A DNA stretch of 64,000 nt from Achromobacter insuavis. Lineage in GTDB: Bacteria > Pseudomonadota > Gammaproteobacteria > Burkholderiales > Burkholderiaceae_B. Position 1 is the first letter of the stretch; every line of letters begins with the position of its first letter. The notes below the pieces were generated by a model. The model had not been told where the DNA came from, searched no databases, and worked only from the letters and a program-made list of their open reading frames with translations. The stretch lies in assembly GCF_902859645.1 (NCBI RefSeq), contig NZ_CADIJR010000023.1, forward strand, positions 1 through 64,000, written 5' to 3'. Made by a program: the position numbers and the translations under genes. Below are positions 17,411-26,310 of the stretch, piece after piece.

Positions 17411-18667
17411 ATGACTTCGTCCACTTCCCCGGAACGCGCCGACAGCGCCGCGCCGGCCGAGAACATCCATTGGCGCCGCAACCTGGCCGTCTGTTTCGCC
17501 GGCTCGTTCAGCACCATCGTGGCGATGACGCTGCTGCTGCCGTTCCTGCCGCTGTACGTGGAAGAGCTGGGCGTGCAGGGCCATGCGGCCATCGTGCAGT
17601 GGTCGGGCGTGGCCTACGGCGCCACCTTCTTCGCCGCGGCGCTGGTCGCGCCGCTGTGGGGCCGGCTGGGCGACCGCTACGGCCGCAAGCTGATGCTGGT
17701 GCGCGCCTCGTTCGGCATGGCGATCTGTATGTCGCTGACCGGCATGGTGCAGAGCGTGTGGCAGCTGGTGCTGCTGCGGCTGCTGGTGGGCCTGGCCGGC
17801 GGCTACGCGTCGGGCTCGACCATCCTGGTGGCGATGCAGGCGCCCAAGGCGCGTTCCGGCTGGGCGCTGGGCGTGCTGTCGGCCGGCATCATGGCGGGCA
17901 ACCTGGTGGGCCCGCTGATCGGCGGCGCGCTGCCGCCGCTGATCGGCATCCGCGCCACCTTCCTGCTGGCGGGCGGCGTGATCTTCCTGGCGTTCCTGGC
18001 CACCGTGTTCCTCATCAAGGAAATGCCGCGCCCGCCCAAGTCGGCTACGCAGGACGGCAAGCGCCGCGGCGGCTGGGCGCAGATCCCCGACAAGCGGCCG
18101 GTGGCCGCGATGCTGGCGACCGGCATGCTGCTGATGTTCGCCACCATGTCGATCGAGCCGATCATCACGGTCTACGTGGGCCAGCTGGTGGAGGATCCGG
18201 CGCGCGTCACGCTGGTGTCGGGCGTGGTCATGTCGGCGGCGGCGCTGGGCGCGATCCTGTCGGCCTCGCGGCTGGGCCGGCTGGCCGACCGCGTCGGCCA
18301 CTGGACCGTGATCGTCGGCGCGCTGGCCGTGGCCGCGCTGTTGTTGATCCCGCAGGCCTTCGTCACCGCCGGCTGGCAACTGGTGGCGCTGCGTTTCCTG
18401 ATGGGCCTGGCGCTGGGCGGGCTGTTGCCGTGCGTCACCAGCGTCATCCGCCACAACGTGCCCGATGGCATCGGCGGCAATGTGCTGGGCATGTCGATCT
18501 CGGCGCAGTACGTCGGCCAGGTGGCCGGCCCGTTGCTGGGCGGCTTCATCGGCGGCCATTTCGGCATGCCGGCGGTGTTCCTGGGAACCGCGGTGCTGCT
18601 GGCGCTGGGCGCCGCCGCCAACGGCGTGCTGCGGGCGCGCCACCAGCGCAGGCTGGCCGAGGCGTAG
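17411..18667 (+). CDS. MFS multidrug transporter, MdtG/TetA-like
   Basis: A 418-residue, 12-helix inner-membrane transporter. After a hydrophilic N-terminus of about 30 residues come LLLPFLPLYVEELGV in helix 1, motif A WGRLGDRYGRKLMLV and the antiporter motif C region LGVLSAGIMAGNLVGPLIGG. This combination matches the MdtG branch of DHA1 drug exporters. ATG 17411 has no good ribosome site. The upstream gap (17292-17410) contains ATACCGGTAT, a perfect 10-bp palindrome at 17316-17325 within a near-perfect 16-bp one, a possible operator. Substrate unknown. Confidence 0.88.
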   Translation: MTSSTSPERADSAAPAENIHWRRNLAVCFAGSFSTIVAMTLLLPFLPLYVEELGVQGHAAIVQWSGVAYGATFFAAALVAPLWGRLGDRYGRKLMLVRASFGMAICMSLTGMVQSVWQLVLLRLLVGLAGGYASGSTILVAMQAPKARSGWALGVLSAGIMAGNLVGPLIGGALPPLIGIRATFLLAGGVIFLAFLATVFLIKEMPRPPKSATQDGKRRGGWAQIPDKRPVAAMLATGMLLMFATMSIEPIITVYVGQLVEDPARVTLVSGVVMSAAALGAILSASRLGRLADRVGHWTVIVGALAVAALLLIPQAFVTAGWQLVALRFLMGLALGGLLPCVTSVIRHNVPDGIGGNVLGMSISAQYVGQVAGPLLGGFIGGHFGMPAVFLGTAVLLALGAAANGVLRARHQRRLAEA

Positions 18668-18714
18668 CGGGCGCGCCGCGTCGGCCGGGTGACGACGCGC
18701 GCCGGGGGGGCGCG

Positions 18715-19320
18715 TCAGAAGCCGGCCGAGCGCGCATCCATGACGTGGTCGATCAGGCCCCAGTCCACCGCCTCTTCGGCGCTCATGTAGCGGTCGCGAT
18801 CGAGGCTGCGCTCGACGTCTTCGTAGCTGCGTCCGCAGTGCTCGGCATAGAGGCGGATGATGCGCTGCTTGGTGCGCTGCATTTCCTCGGCGTGGATCAG
18901 CATGTCCGAGGCCTGCCCCTGGAAGCCGCCCAGCGGCTGGTGCACGTGCAGGCTGGCGTTGGCCAGCGCGGCGCGATGGCCGGGCTCGCCGGCCATCAGC
19001 AGGAACGATCCCATCGAGCGCGCGGTGCCCATGCACAGGGTGTGCACCGGCGACTTGATGAACTGCATGGTGTCGTACATGGCCAGCCCGCTGGTGATGA
19101 CGCCGCCGGGCGAATTGATGTACAGATGGATCGGCTTGCCGGGATTCTCGGCTTCCAGGAACAGCAGCTGCGCGCACACCAGGGCCGACATGGCGTCATT
19201 GACCTCGCCGCTCAGGAAGATGATGCGTTCGCGCAGCAGGCGCGAATAGATATCGAACGAACGTTCCCCGCGGCCGGACTGTTCCACCACCATCGGGACG
19301 AGCTGCATCGTTTCGCTCAT
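18715..19320 (-). CDS. clpP: ATP-dependent Clp protease proteolytic subunit (second copy type)
   Basis: A 201-residue ClpP serine peptidase. The catalytic triad is intact: Ser102 in [13 protein letters not shown], His127 in [12 protein letters not shown] and Asp176 in [18 protein letters not shown]. The oxyanion glycines NSPGG are present. The nucleophile motif reads ARSMG instead of the usual AASMG. It is not in a tig-clpP-clpX-lon cluster, and no Clp ATPase is adjacent, so it is probably a second ClpP that either mixes with the main one or serves special conditions. Start at ATG 19320. Confidence 0.92.
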   Translation of the reverse strand: MSETMQLVPMVVEQSGRGERSFDIYSRLLRERIIFLSGEVNDAMSALVCAQLLFLEAENPGKPIHLYINSPGGVITSGLAMYDTMQFIKSPVHTLCMGTARSMGSFLLMAGEPGHRAALANASLHVHQPLGGFQGQASDMLIHAEEMQRTKQRIIRLYAEHCGRSYEDVERSLDRDRYMSAEEAVDWGLIDHVMDARSAGF

Positions 19321-19358
19321 GCGCGAACTCCTGTCTTGCATCAAAGGGAAAGGCGGCG

Positions 19359-19718
19359 TCAGGCGGCGAGCTTGAAGGCCGGCCAGGCATCGTTCGCGGC
19401 TTGCGGCGCGGGCCGCGCCAGCCGCGCGTCGTCGGGGGCGTGGATGATGGTCAGGCGGGTGCCGCCGTCGGCGGTGGGATTGAGCTGGAACGTGACCACG
19501 CTTTCCAGGCAGGGCGGCAGCGTGTCGCGCATGCGGTAGCGGATTTCGACGCCGGGCGTCGCGGCCAGCGGCTCGGGATCGGCCAGCGCGCCGTCCGGCA
19601 GCCACTGCTCGCGCAGGGCGGGGATGCTGAGGGCGCGCCAGACCTTCTCGGGCGGCGCATCCAGTTCGTAGTCGAGCACCAGGGTCGTGTCCCGCGAGGC
19701 GGCGTCCGTGTGGGTCAT
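19359..19718 (-). CDS. SRPBCC (AHSA1-like) domain protein
   Basis: A 119-residue START/SRPBCC-fold protein of the Aha1/COG3832 type. It opens with [27 protein letters not shown], the standard first strand and helix, and has [16 protein letters not shown] near the end. This fold forms a hydrophobic ligand pocket. Its start overlaps the stop of the ArsR gene (ATGA), a pairing common across bacteria, where the regulator controls the operon and the SRPBCC protein has no defined reaction. The family is usually about 140-160 residues, so this one is somewhat short at the C-terminus. Confidence 0.85.
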   Translation of the reverse strand: MTHTDAASRDTTLVLDYELDAPPEKVWRALSIPALREQWLPDGALADPEPLAATPGVEIRYRMRDTLPPCLESVVTFQLNPTADGGTRLTIIHAPDDARLARPAPQAANDAWPAFKLAA

Positions 19719-20029
19719 TGGTCCATGTCCTTGAGCAGCGTCTTCAGGGCGTCGACCCGCGCCGGCCACCAGGCGCGGTACTTCGACAGCCAGCCGGCGA
19801 GCAGCGCCAGGCCGTCCGGGTCGACTTCGTAATTGACGAAACGACCCTGGCGTTCCTCGCGCACCAGCCGCGCCTGGCGCAGCACCGCCAGGTGCTGCGA
19901 GACCGCGGGCTGGCTGATGTCCAGGCCCTCGCGCAGCGCGCTGGCGTTCATGGCGCCCGCCGCGAGCTTGTCGAACAGCGCGCGGCGGGTCGGGTCGGCC
20001 AGGGCCTTGAAGATGTCGTTTTCGATCAT
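19715..20029 (-). CDS. ArsR family transcriptional regulator
   Basis: A 104-residue ArsR/SmtB-type winged-helix repressor. The core reads [16 protein letters not shown], then the recognition helix [18 protein letters not shown] and the wing [14 protein letters not shown]. No metal-binding cysteine pair is present in the recognition helix region, so it belongs to the non-metal-sensing branch that accompanies SRPBCC genes. An inverted repeat lies directly upstream of its start, fitting autoregulation. It is translationally coupled to the SRPBCC gene. Confidence 0.92.
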   Translation of the reverse strand: MIENDIFKALADPTRRALFDKLAAGAMNASALREGLDISQPAVSQHLAVLRQARLVREERQGRFVNYEVDPDGLALLAGWLSKYRAWWPARVDALKTLLKDMDQ

Positions 20030-20031
20030 GG

Positions 20032-20059
20032 CAACACATTAGCAGTTGCTTATGTGTTG
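20032..20059 (-). promoter_or_regulatory. inverted repeat, likely ArsR operator
   Basis: CAACACAT (20032-20039) and ATGTGTTG (20052-20059) form a perfect 8-bp inverted repeat with a 12-bp centre, immediately upstream of the ArsR start codon at 20029. The centre is itself a near-palindrome, AGCAGTTGCT. Position and symmetry suit autorepression of the ArsR-SRPBCC operon. Confidence 0.6.
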
Positions 20060-20118
20060 TGCAAGCCCGGCCCGGCCCGGATCAGGGGCCGGGCCGCCGC
20101 CCTGCGCGGGCGGGGGAC

Positions 20119-21174
20119 TCAGTGGATGACGCGGGCCGCCTTGCGGGCGCGCTTGATCTCGTACATGCGGGCATCGGCCAGGCGCACCGCTTCCTCGGCC
20201 GCCAGGCCGCGCGGATCGAGCGCCACCACGCCGACGCTGGCGCCCTCGTAGGGCAGGGCGGTCTCGCCGAGCTGGTAGCGGCCGACGGTGGCGGCGGCGG
20301 CGCGGTCTTCGAGCGAGCGCGCCGCTTCCTCGGCATCGCCGCGCTCGGCCTCGTGGCCTGGCGCCGCGTCGCCGCGCGCCAGCGCGGGGCCGGGGCCGAT
20401 CAGCACGAATTCATCGCCGCCCAGCCGCCCGACCATGTCGGAGGCGCGCAGCGCCATCGCCAGGCGCCGCGAGACTTCCTGCAGGAAGGCGTCGCCCAGC
20501 TGGTGGCCGTAGGTGTCGTTGATGCCCTTGAAGCCGTCCAGGTCGACCACGCCCACCAGCACGCTGCCGCCTTCGCGCAGCGCGCGGCCGCGCAGGCGGT
20601 CCAGTTCCTCGTACAGCGCGCGGCGGTTGGGCAGGCCGGTCAGCGGATCGGTCAGCGCGTAGGCCATCAGCTTGGTGTTGGCGGTGCGCAGTTCGGCCAC
20701 CAGCTGTTCGCGTTCCAGGAAGCTGGCGATCACGCTGGAGAACAGGCGCATGATGGCCTCGGCCTGCGGCGCGATGTCCTGGCGGCGGGCGCTGGCGCCG
20801 CACAGCGTGCCCAGCAGCAGGCCGTCGTCGGTGCGGATCGGGGTGCTGACGTAGGTCTGGATGCCGAGCTGGCGCGCCGCGTCGGAATCGGGCCAGCAGG
20901 CGCCGACGTCGCTGGTGGACATGCGGCCTTCTTCCAGCGCGCGCTTGCACAGCGTGTCCGACCACGGCACCGACAGGCCTTCCGGAATCTGCAGCGCGCC
21001 GACGTTGCGCGCGTAGCGCACGTGCTGCTGGTCCTCGTCCGGATCGATCGAGGTGAGATAGGTGGATTCCAGGCCGGTGACGGCTCCGAGCATATCCAGA
21101 AGGGGGCGCGTCAACTGTTCGACCGATTTGGCCGCCTGCAGTGACGCCGACAGTTCGGCGAGTATCGGGTCCAA
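20119..21174 (-). CDS. GAF-GGDEF diguanylate cyclase
   Basis: A 351-residue cytoplasmic c-di-GMP synthase. Residues 1-160 form a GAF-type sensor (ending in TYVSTPIRTDDGLLLGTLCG). The GGDEF domain begins at DPLTGLPNRRALYEEL and carries the intact active-site motif RLGGDEF near residue 250, so it should make c-di-GMP. No RxxD inhibitory site is seen just before it. About 20 extra Ala/Glu-rich residues follow the active-site strand. TTG 21174 is chosen because GGGAG sits six bases upstream; GTG 21195 is the alternative. It is divergent from a chemoreceptor. Confidence 0.9.
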   Translation of the reverse strand: MDPILAELSASLQAAKSVEQLTRPLLDMLGAVTGLESTYLTSIDPDEDQQHVRYARNVGALQIPEGLSVPWSDTLCKRALEEGRMSTSDVGACWPDSDAARQLGIQTYVSTPIRTDDGLLLGTLCGASARRQDIAPQAEAIMRLFSSVIASFLEREQLVAELRTANTKLMAYALTDPLTGLPNRRALYEELDRLRGRALREGGSVLVGVVDLDGFKGINDTYGHQLGDAFLQEVSRRLAMALRASDMVGRLGGDEFVLIGPGPALARGDAAPGHEAERGDAEEAARSLEDRAAAATVGRYQLGETALPYEGASVGVVALDPRGLAAEEAVRLADARMYEIKRARKAARVIH

Positions 21175-21269
21175 CGAAAGCTCCCAAAAAAACACTGACG
21201 CATCGACGCCGGCCCCGGGTCCTCGGCCCAGGGAGCGGCCTTGTCGACATTATGCCTGCCCTGCCTTCC

Positions 21270-21296
21270 TAAAGTCCTATGTTGCATTGCCGTAAG
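21270..21296 (+). promoter_or_regulatory. sigma-28 (FliA) promoter of the chemoreceptor
   Basis: TAAA (21270-21273), a 15-bp spacer, then GCCGTAAG (21289-21296) closely follow the flagellar sigma-28 consensus TAAA-N15-GCCGATAA. Transcription would start near 21303, giving a leader of about 77 bases before the chemoreceptor ATG at 21380. Confidence 0.75.
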
Positions 21297-21379
21297 CCAG
21301 GATGGCGCGGACGCTTGCGTCGTCGCGTACCTGGATACCCGTGCCCCCCGGCATGGGCAGTTGCAGTAAGAAGACAAGC

Positions 21380-23224
21380 ATGAAAATCACCTCGTTGCGC
21401 AACAGGATCCTGTTGATCACCTGCTTCACCGTCATCGGCGCGCTAGTGCTCTCGGGCATTGCGATTTATCACATCGTGCGCGACAACATGATGGCAACCA
21501 TCTCCGCGGACCTGGACGCCATCGCCGCCGGCAACGCCAGCGCCATCGAACGCTGGTCGGCCGACAAGGCCCTGGCGGTATCGGCCACCGCCGCGGTGGT
21601 GGAAAAGGGCGATCCGCGCGGCCTGACCAAGCTCATGGGCGAGACCAACGGCTTTCCCATCACCAGCATCGGCTGGTCCGACAAGAGCTACTTCTCGACC
21701 GCCCAGACGCCGGCCGACTACGATCCCACCGCGCGTCCCTGGTACAAGAGCGCGGTGTCCGCCGGCAAGCTGACCGTGACCAAGCCGTATGGCGATTCCG
21801 GCACCGGCAAGCCCTACGTGGCCTTCACCGCGCCGATCGTGCGCGCCGGCCAGACCACCGGCGCCGTCAGCGGCGCGGTGGCGCTGGACGGCATCAAGGA
21901 CGTCATCAAGGCGATCCGGCCCACGCCTTCCAGCACCGCGTTCGTGCTGGCCACCGACGGCCAGGTGATCTCGCACGTCGACGACAAGCTGGCGCTCAAG
22001 CCGTCCACCGACGTGGCCGCCGGCTTGACGCCGGCGGTGCTGGCCGGCATGGCGCACGACGGCGCCGCGCCGCTGGTGCTGAGCCTGGGCGGCGCGCCCA
22101 AGCTGCTCAAGGCGCGTCCGATCGCCGGCACCGACTGGTTCCTGGTGATCGCGCTGGACGAGGCCGAGGCCACCGCCGGCCTGTCGCAGGTGTTCAACGC
22201 CACGCTGATCTCGATGGTGGTGCTGACGCTGGTGGCCGTGCTGCTGGCCAGCGTGGTGACCTCGCGCGCCTTCAAGCGCCTGTCGGCGGTGCGCGACGCC
22301 ATGGACACCATCGGCTCGGGCGACGGCGACATGACGCACCGGCTGGCGGTGGTGGGGCATGACGAAGTGGCGCAGATCTCGTCGTCGTTCAACGCCTTCG
22401 TCGACAAGATCAGCCACGTCATGCTGGACGTGCGCAACGGCGTGCACTCGATGACCTCGGCCACGCGCGAGATCGAGATGGGCAACCGCGACCTGTCGCA
22501 ACGCACCGAAGTGTCGGCCGGCTCGCTGCAGGAGACCTCGTCGGCGCTGACCGAGCTGACCTCCAGCGTGCGCCAGACCGAGGAGGCCGCCGAGCACGCC
22601 ACGCGCCTGGCGACCGAAGCCAGCCAGGCGGCCGAGCGCGGCGGCCAGGTGGTGACCGACGCGGTCAGCACCATGGGCGCGATCGCGCAGTCGTCCGAGC
22701 GCATCACCGAGATCATCAGCGTCATCGACGGCATCGCCTTCCAGACCAACATCCTGGCGCTGAACGCGGCGGTCGAGGCCGCGCGGGCCGGCGAACAGGG
22801 CCGCGGCTTCGCCGTGGTGGCGGGCGAGGTGCGCACGCTGGCGCAGCGCAGCGCGGCCTCGGCGCAGGAGATCCGCACGCTGATCCAGGCATCGGTGCAG
22901 AACGTGCGCAGCGGCACCGAGCGGGTCCAGGCGGCCGGCTCGACCATGCACGAGATCGTTGAAGGCGTGTCGCGTGTTCAGCGTCTTGTCAGCGAGATCC
23001 ACGGCGCCATGGCCGAACAGAGCGTGGGCATCAGTCAGATCGACCGCAGCGTGTCGGAGATGGACCAGGCCACGCAACAGAACGCGGCGCTGGTGGAACA
23101 GTCGGCGGCGGCCTCGGCGATGCTGAGCGACCAGGCCGGCGCGCTGGCCGGCACCGTGGCCCTGTTCAAGCTGCGCGGCGATGCGCACGGCGCCGCGCCC
23201 CGCATGGCGGCGCTGCCGGCCTGA
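21380..23224 (+). CDS. methyl-accepting chemotaxis protein with periplasmic Cache domain
   Basis: A 614-residue chemoreceptor. Helix 1 is at about residues 11-33. The periplasmic domain (about 35-270) is dCache type, with the family motif [15 protein letters not shown] second membrane helix at about 272-298 is followed by HAMP and the signalling domain. The trimer-contact tip [33 protein letters not shown] is intact. No C-terminal NWETF-type tether for CheR is seen. Cache receptors of this type usually sense amino acids or small organic acids. A sigma-28 promoter upstream ties it to the flagellar regulon. Confidence 0.94.
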   Translation: MKITSLRNRILLITCFTVIGALVLSGIAIYHIVRDNMMATISADLDAIAAGNASAIERWSADKALAVSATAAVVEKGDPRGLTKLMGETNGFPITSIGWSDKSYFSTAQTPADYDPTARPWYKSAVSAGKLTVTKPYGDSGTGKPYVAFTAPIVRAGQTTGAVSGAVALDGIKDVIKAIRPTPSSTAFVLATDGQVISHVDDKLALKPSTDVAAGLTPAVLAGMAHDGAAPLVLSLGGAPKLLKARPIAGTDWFLVIALDEAEATAGLSQVFNATLISMVVLTLVAVLLASVVTSRAFKRLSAVRDAMDTIGSGDGDMTHRLAVVGHDEVAQISSSFNAFVDKISHVMLDVRNGVHSMTSATREIEMGNRDLSQRTEVSAGSLQETSSALTELTSSVRQTEEAAEHATRLATEASQAAERGGQVVTDAVSTMGAIAQSSERITEIISVIDGIAFQTNILALNAAVEAARAGEQGRGFAVVAGEVRTLAQRSAASAQEIRTLIQASVQNVRSGTERVQAAGSTMHEIVEGVSRVQRLVSEIHGAMAEQSVGISQIDRSVSEMDQATQQNAALVEQSAAASAMLSDQAGALAGTVALFKLRGDAHGAAPRMAALPA

Positions 23225-23774
23225 TCCGGCGCGGTTGGCGCGGCGGCGCGTGAGGCGCATGACGCGCCGCGCGCCGACGCGCATGGCGGTCCGTCATCCC
23301 GTGTGGTGACGGCCGCGCCAGCGTCGCGCAATGCGACGCGGGTGATGCATGGATGTCGCCGGAGATGGCGCTTGTCGTGGCGCGATGCGGTTGCATCGCG
23401 CCGATCTTTCCCGGTCCCGTTCGCGGACGTTTTTCCTGTCTTTCCACCGACCCGATCCGTCTTGCCGGAACGGCCCGCGCACGCGGCTTTCGTCTCGCTG
23501 AATGGGGGGTGAGGCCGCGGGCCGTTGTCATTTTGACATCAATTCAGTATGCAGTCAGCTTCATGTCGCCGGACCTACGGGAAAGCGATAACGCATTCAC
23601 GCGTTCCGGCGCAAAAAGCGAAAGCAGATTGGAAGTGTCGCTCTCTACTATCTGCCGACCTCGTCCGCAGCACCGAAATTTTCAGCGGGAAGACAGGCGG
23701 GGAAACCAGACCGGTTTGAGAAGCCGGGTGGCAATAACAAGCGAAAAAACGCAATGCCTGGGAGGGCGCGTCTT
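23225..23774 (+). other. 550-bp intergenic region between chemoreceptor and tctB
   Basis: No credible gene was found here. The first half is GC-rich with short inverted repeats, including the terminator-like hairpin at 23379-23402. The second half is less GC-rich: TTGACA occurs at 23533-23538, but no acceptable -10 follows at 16-18 bp, so the tctBA promoter is not resolved. GGGAGG about ten bases before ATG 23775 is the tctB ribosome site. Confidence 0.5.
23379..23410 (+). terminator. hairpin, probable terminator after the chemoreceptor gene
   Basis: GGCGCGATGC (23379-23388), loop GGTT, GCATCGCGCC (23393-23402) form a perfect 10-bp stem with a tetraloop, followed by GATCTTTCCC. The T-run is short, so termination is likely but not certain. 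Confidence 0.45.
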
Positions 23775-24203
23775 ATGTACTTTGGCAATAGAAACTTTGT
23801 CGCGGGGCTCTTCATGATCGCCTTCGCCCTGCTGTTCGGGCTGGCGGCGTTGAAGTATCAACTGGGGTCGTTCAGCCGCTCGGGGCCGGGCCTGTTCCCG
23901 CTGATGGTCAGTTCGCTGCTGGGCGTGATCGGGGTGATCTCGGTGGTGCGTTCGCGCTTTGTGCCGCCGGTGCCGCTGAGCTACAGCATCAAGAACATCG
24001 CCATCATCATGCTGAGCCTGTGCGGCTTCGCGGTGGTGTCGGGCTTCATCAACATGATCGTGGGCATCGTCTTCCTGGTGTTCTGCTCGACGCTGGCGGG
24101 CACCTCGTACTCGGTGGTGCGCAATATCAAGATCTCGCTGGGCCTGATCGCGGTGGCATTCGCCTTCCGCAACCTGCTCGGCCTGAACCTGCCGCTGTTC
24201 TGA
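23775..24203 (+). CDS. tctB: tripartite tricarboxylate transporter small membrane subunit TctB
   Basis: A 142-residue protein with four predicted membrane helices, the size and profile of TctB, the small subunit of TTT uptake systems. Helix 1 FVAGLFMIAFALLFGLAAL is followed by GSFSRSGPGLFPLMVSSLLG, a strongly conserved TctB block. ATG 23775 has GGGAGG upstream. The TctA gene begins 13 bp after its stop, so the two form one operon. It assists TctA in sodium- or proton-driven carboxylate import. No receptor (TctC/Bug) gene is in this operon. Confidence 0.9.
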   Translation: MYFGNRNFVAGLFMIAFALLFGLAALKYQLGSFSRSGPGLFPLMVSSLLGVIGVISVVRSRFVPPVPLSYSIKNIAIIMLSLCGFAVVSGFINMIVGIVFLVFCSTLAGTSYSVVRNIKISLGLIAVAFAFRNLLGLNLPLF

Positions 24204-24216
24204 GGGGAGAGCCATC

Positions 24217-25731
24217 ATGATGGAAATGTTGAACAATCTCGCGTTCGGTTTCGAGCACGCGCTGACCCTGCAGAACCTGATGTACTGCGCGATCGGTTGC
24301 GTGGTCGGCACGCTGGTCGGCCTGCTGCCGGGCCTGGGCCCGCTGTCGACCATCAGCCTGCTGTTGCCGCTGACGTATTCCATTCCCACCGGGGGCGCGC
24401 TGATCATGCTCGCCGGCATCTACTACGGCGCGCAGTACGGCGATAGCGTCAGCGCGATCACGATGAAGATCCCGCATGCGAGCAGTATCGTCGCCTGCAT
24501 CGACGGGTATCAGATGAACCTGAAGGGCAAGACCGGCCTGGCCTTGTTCACCGCGGGCGTGTCGAGCTTCATCGGCGGCACCGTGGCGATCGTGGTGCTG
24601 TCGACGATGGCGCCGGCGCTGGGCGAAGTCGGCCTGCTGTTCGGCCCGGCCGACTACTGCGCGCTGATGCTGCTGGGCTTCTTCTGCGTCAGCTTCGTCA
24701 GCAGCGGCAGCCTGCTCAATGGCCTGGCGATGGCCATGATCGGCATCCTGCTGGGCGTGATCGGCACCGACGTCAACAGCGGCGTGGCGCGCTATACGAT
24801 GGACCTGGCCTTCCTGCAGGACGGCGTGGGCCTCATCAGCATCGCGCTGGGCTGCTTCGGCATCGCCGAGATCGTCAAGAACCTGGACAACCGCAACACG
24901 CTGACGCCGTTCAACGGCAAGATCAAGCTGATCCCGACGTGGCCCGAGTTCAAGCGCATCATCCCCAGCGCGCTGCGCGGCAGCGTGGTGGGTTCGGTGC
25001 TGGGCATCCTGCCGGGCGGCGGCCCGACGATCGCGCAGTTCGCCGCCTATGCGGCCGACAAGCGCTTCAGCAAGTACCGCCACGAGATCGGCAACGGCGC
25101 CATCGAAGGCGTGGCGGGCCAGGCGGCGGCCGACGAGGCGGCCGCGCGCACCAGCTTCATCCCGCTGATGGCCATCGGCATCCCCGAAAACGCCGTCATG
25201 GCGCTGATGCTGGCCGCGTTCATCGTCAAGGGCATCCAGCCCGGTCCCAACATGATCGGCACCCACCCCGACCTGTTCTGGGGCCTGGTGGCCAGCATGT
25301 GGGTGGGCAACTGCTTCCTGCTGATCCTGAACGTGCCGCTGGTGCGCTACTGGCTGTCGGTGTTCAAGATCCCGTACACGGTGCTGTTCCCGGCGATCCT
25401 GTTCTTCTGCTGCATCGGCACGTTCAGCATCAACAACAACCTGGACGACATCTACATCACGGCGATCTTCGGCCTGATCGGCTACCTGTTCCTGCGCCTG
25501 GGCATGGAAGCGGCGCCGCTGATGCTGGGCTTCATCCTCGGCCCGATGCTGGAAGAGAACTTCCGCCGCGCCATGCTGCTCAGCCGCGGCGAGTTCGGCG
25601 TGTTCCTGACGCGGCCGATCAGCGGCACGCTGCTGGCGCTGATCGGCGCGGCCGTCGTGTGGCAGCTGGTGTCGTTCCTGCGCAAGGCGCGCAAAGCGCC
25701 GGCGCTGGAGCAGCAACCCGCCGAGCCGTGA
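24217..25731 (+). CDS. tctA: tripartite tricarboxylate transporter permease TctA
   Basis: A 504-residue polytopic permease, the large subunit of a TTT carboxylate importer. The conserved signature GLLPGLGPLSTISLLLPLTY is in the first third, with YYGAQYGDSVSAITMKIPH after it. The symmetry-related second copy of the signature is LGILPGGGPTIAQFAAYAAD around residue 270. Both repeats expected in TctA are therefore present. About 11-12 helices. It is paired with tctB, and a periplasmic Bug receptor must be supplied from elsewhere, for example the orphan at 13172-14182. The transported acid is unknown. Confidence 0.93.
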   Translation: MMEMLNNLAFGFEHALTLQNLMYCAIGCVVGTLVGLLPGLGPLSTISLLLPLTYSIPTGGALIMLAGIYYGAQYGDSVSAITMKIPHASSIVACIDGYQMNLKGKTGLALFTAGVSSFIGGTVAIVVLSTMAPALGEVGLLFGPADYCALMLLGFFCVSFVSSGSLLNGLAMAMIGILLGVIGTDVNSGVARYTMDLAFLQDGVGLISIALGCFGIAEIVKNLDNRNTLTPFNGKIKLIPTWPEFKRIIPSALRGSVVGSVLGILPGGGPTIAQFAAYAADKRFSKYRHEIGNGAIEGVAGQAAADEAAARTSFIPLMAIGIPENAVMALMLAAFIVKGIQPGPNMIGTHPDLFWGLVASMWVGNCFLLILNVPLVRYWLSVFKIPYTVLFPAILFFCCIGTFSINNNLDDIYITAIFGLIGYLFLRLGMEAAPLMLGFILGPMLEENFRRAMLLSRGEFGVFLTRPISGTLLALIGAAVVWQLVSFLRKARKAPALEQQPAEP

Positions 25732-25748
25732 TCGTGCGTTGAACGCCT

Positions 25749-25784
25749 GGCCCTGTCGACGCCGCCCGCGGCGCCGACAGGGCC
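25749..25784. terminator. hairpin between convergent tctA and lprI-like genes
   Basis: GGCCCTGTCG (25749-25758) and CGACAGGGCC (25775-25784) form a perfect 10-bp stem around a GC-rich loop, between two convergent genes. There is no T-run, so a bidirectional structure barrier is more likely than a canonical terminator. Confidence 0.35.
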
Positions 25785-25818
25785 GGGTCGGATGCCCGGC
25801 GCGAGCGTCATGCGCGCG

Positions 25819-26229
25819 CTAGGGCAGATTGGCCTGCCACTCCTGCAATTGCTGGGTCCGCTGTTGCGTCCTGCGCAGAAGGCATGCCATCTGGTCCGCA
25901 TTGCGCCCGGTCCCGGCCTGATTGATCAGGTACCACGCGGCACACTCGCTGTCGCGAAAGCGCACCCACCGCCGCTGGGCCTCGACGAACCGGGTTTTCA
26001 GCGCGGGATAGTCAAGCACCTCGTTCCGGGGTTGCGACAGGGTTTTCAGAAGCCGTTGATACACGCCGTTGAGGTCGCTGTCGGCCTGCTCGTAGGCGGC
26101 CTGCGCCCGCATGTCCGTGCATATCGGCGAATAGTCGTCCGCCTGGCAGTCCTGCGCATGCGCCAGGGGCGATGCGCTCAGGACAAGAGCAGCAATGAGG
26201 CGACGGCCGGACGTTGAACGCATGCGCAT
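25819..26229 (-). CDS. LprI/DUF1311 family secreted protein
   Basis: A 136-residue secreted protein. The signal peptide ends at SPLAHA-QDC. The mature part has the four-cysteine DUF1311/LprI pattern: QDCQADD, SPICTDM, SECAAWY and MACLLRRT, with the central RRWVRFRDSECAA block. LprI of Mycobacterium inhibits lysozyme, and many proteobacterial homologues have no tested role. It starts at one of two close methionines (26229 or 26223). It converges with tctA and is probably monocistronic. Confidence 0.82.
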   Translation of the reverse strand: MRMRSTSGRRLIAALVLSASPLAHAQDCQADDYSPICTDMRAQAAYEQADSDLNGVYQRLLKTLSQPRNEVLDYPALKTRFVEAQRRWVRFRDSECAAWYLINQAGTGRNADQMACLLRRTQQRTQQLQEWQANLP

Positions 26230-26310
26230 GGTGGCTGAGGGATGTCGGGTCGAGAGTCGGGAGGCGGCTTCAAGCCGCTGATTATCGCCCACGCATCCGC
26301 GCCCTGGGCG

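Noticed and set aside
23533-23561. TTGACA as the -35 of a tctBA promoter
   Set aside because: No acceptable -10 hexamer occurs 16-18 bp downstream.
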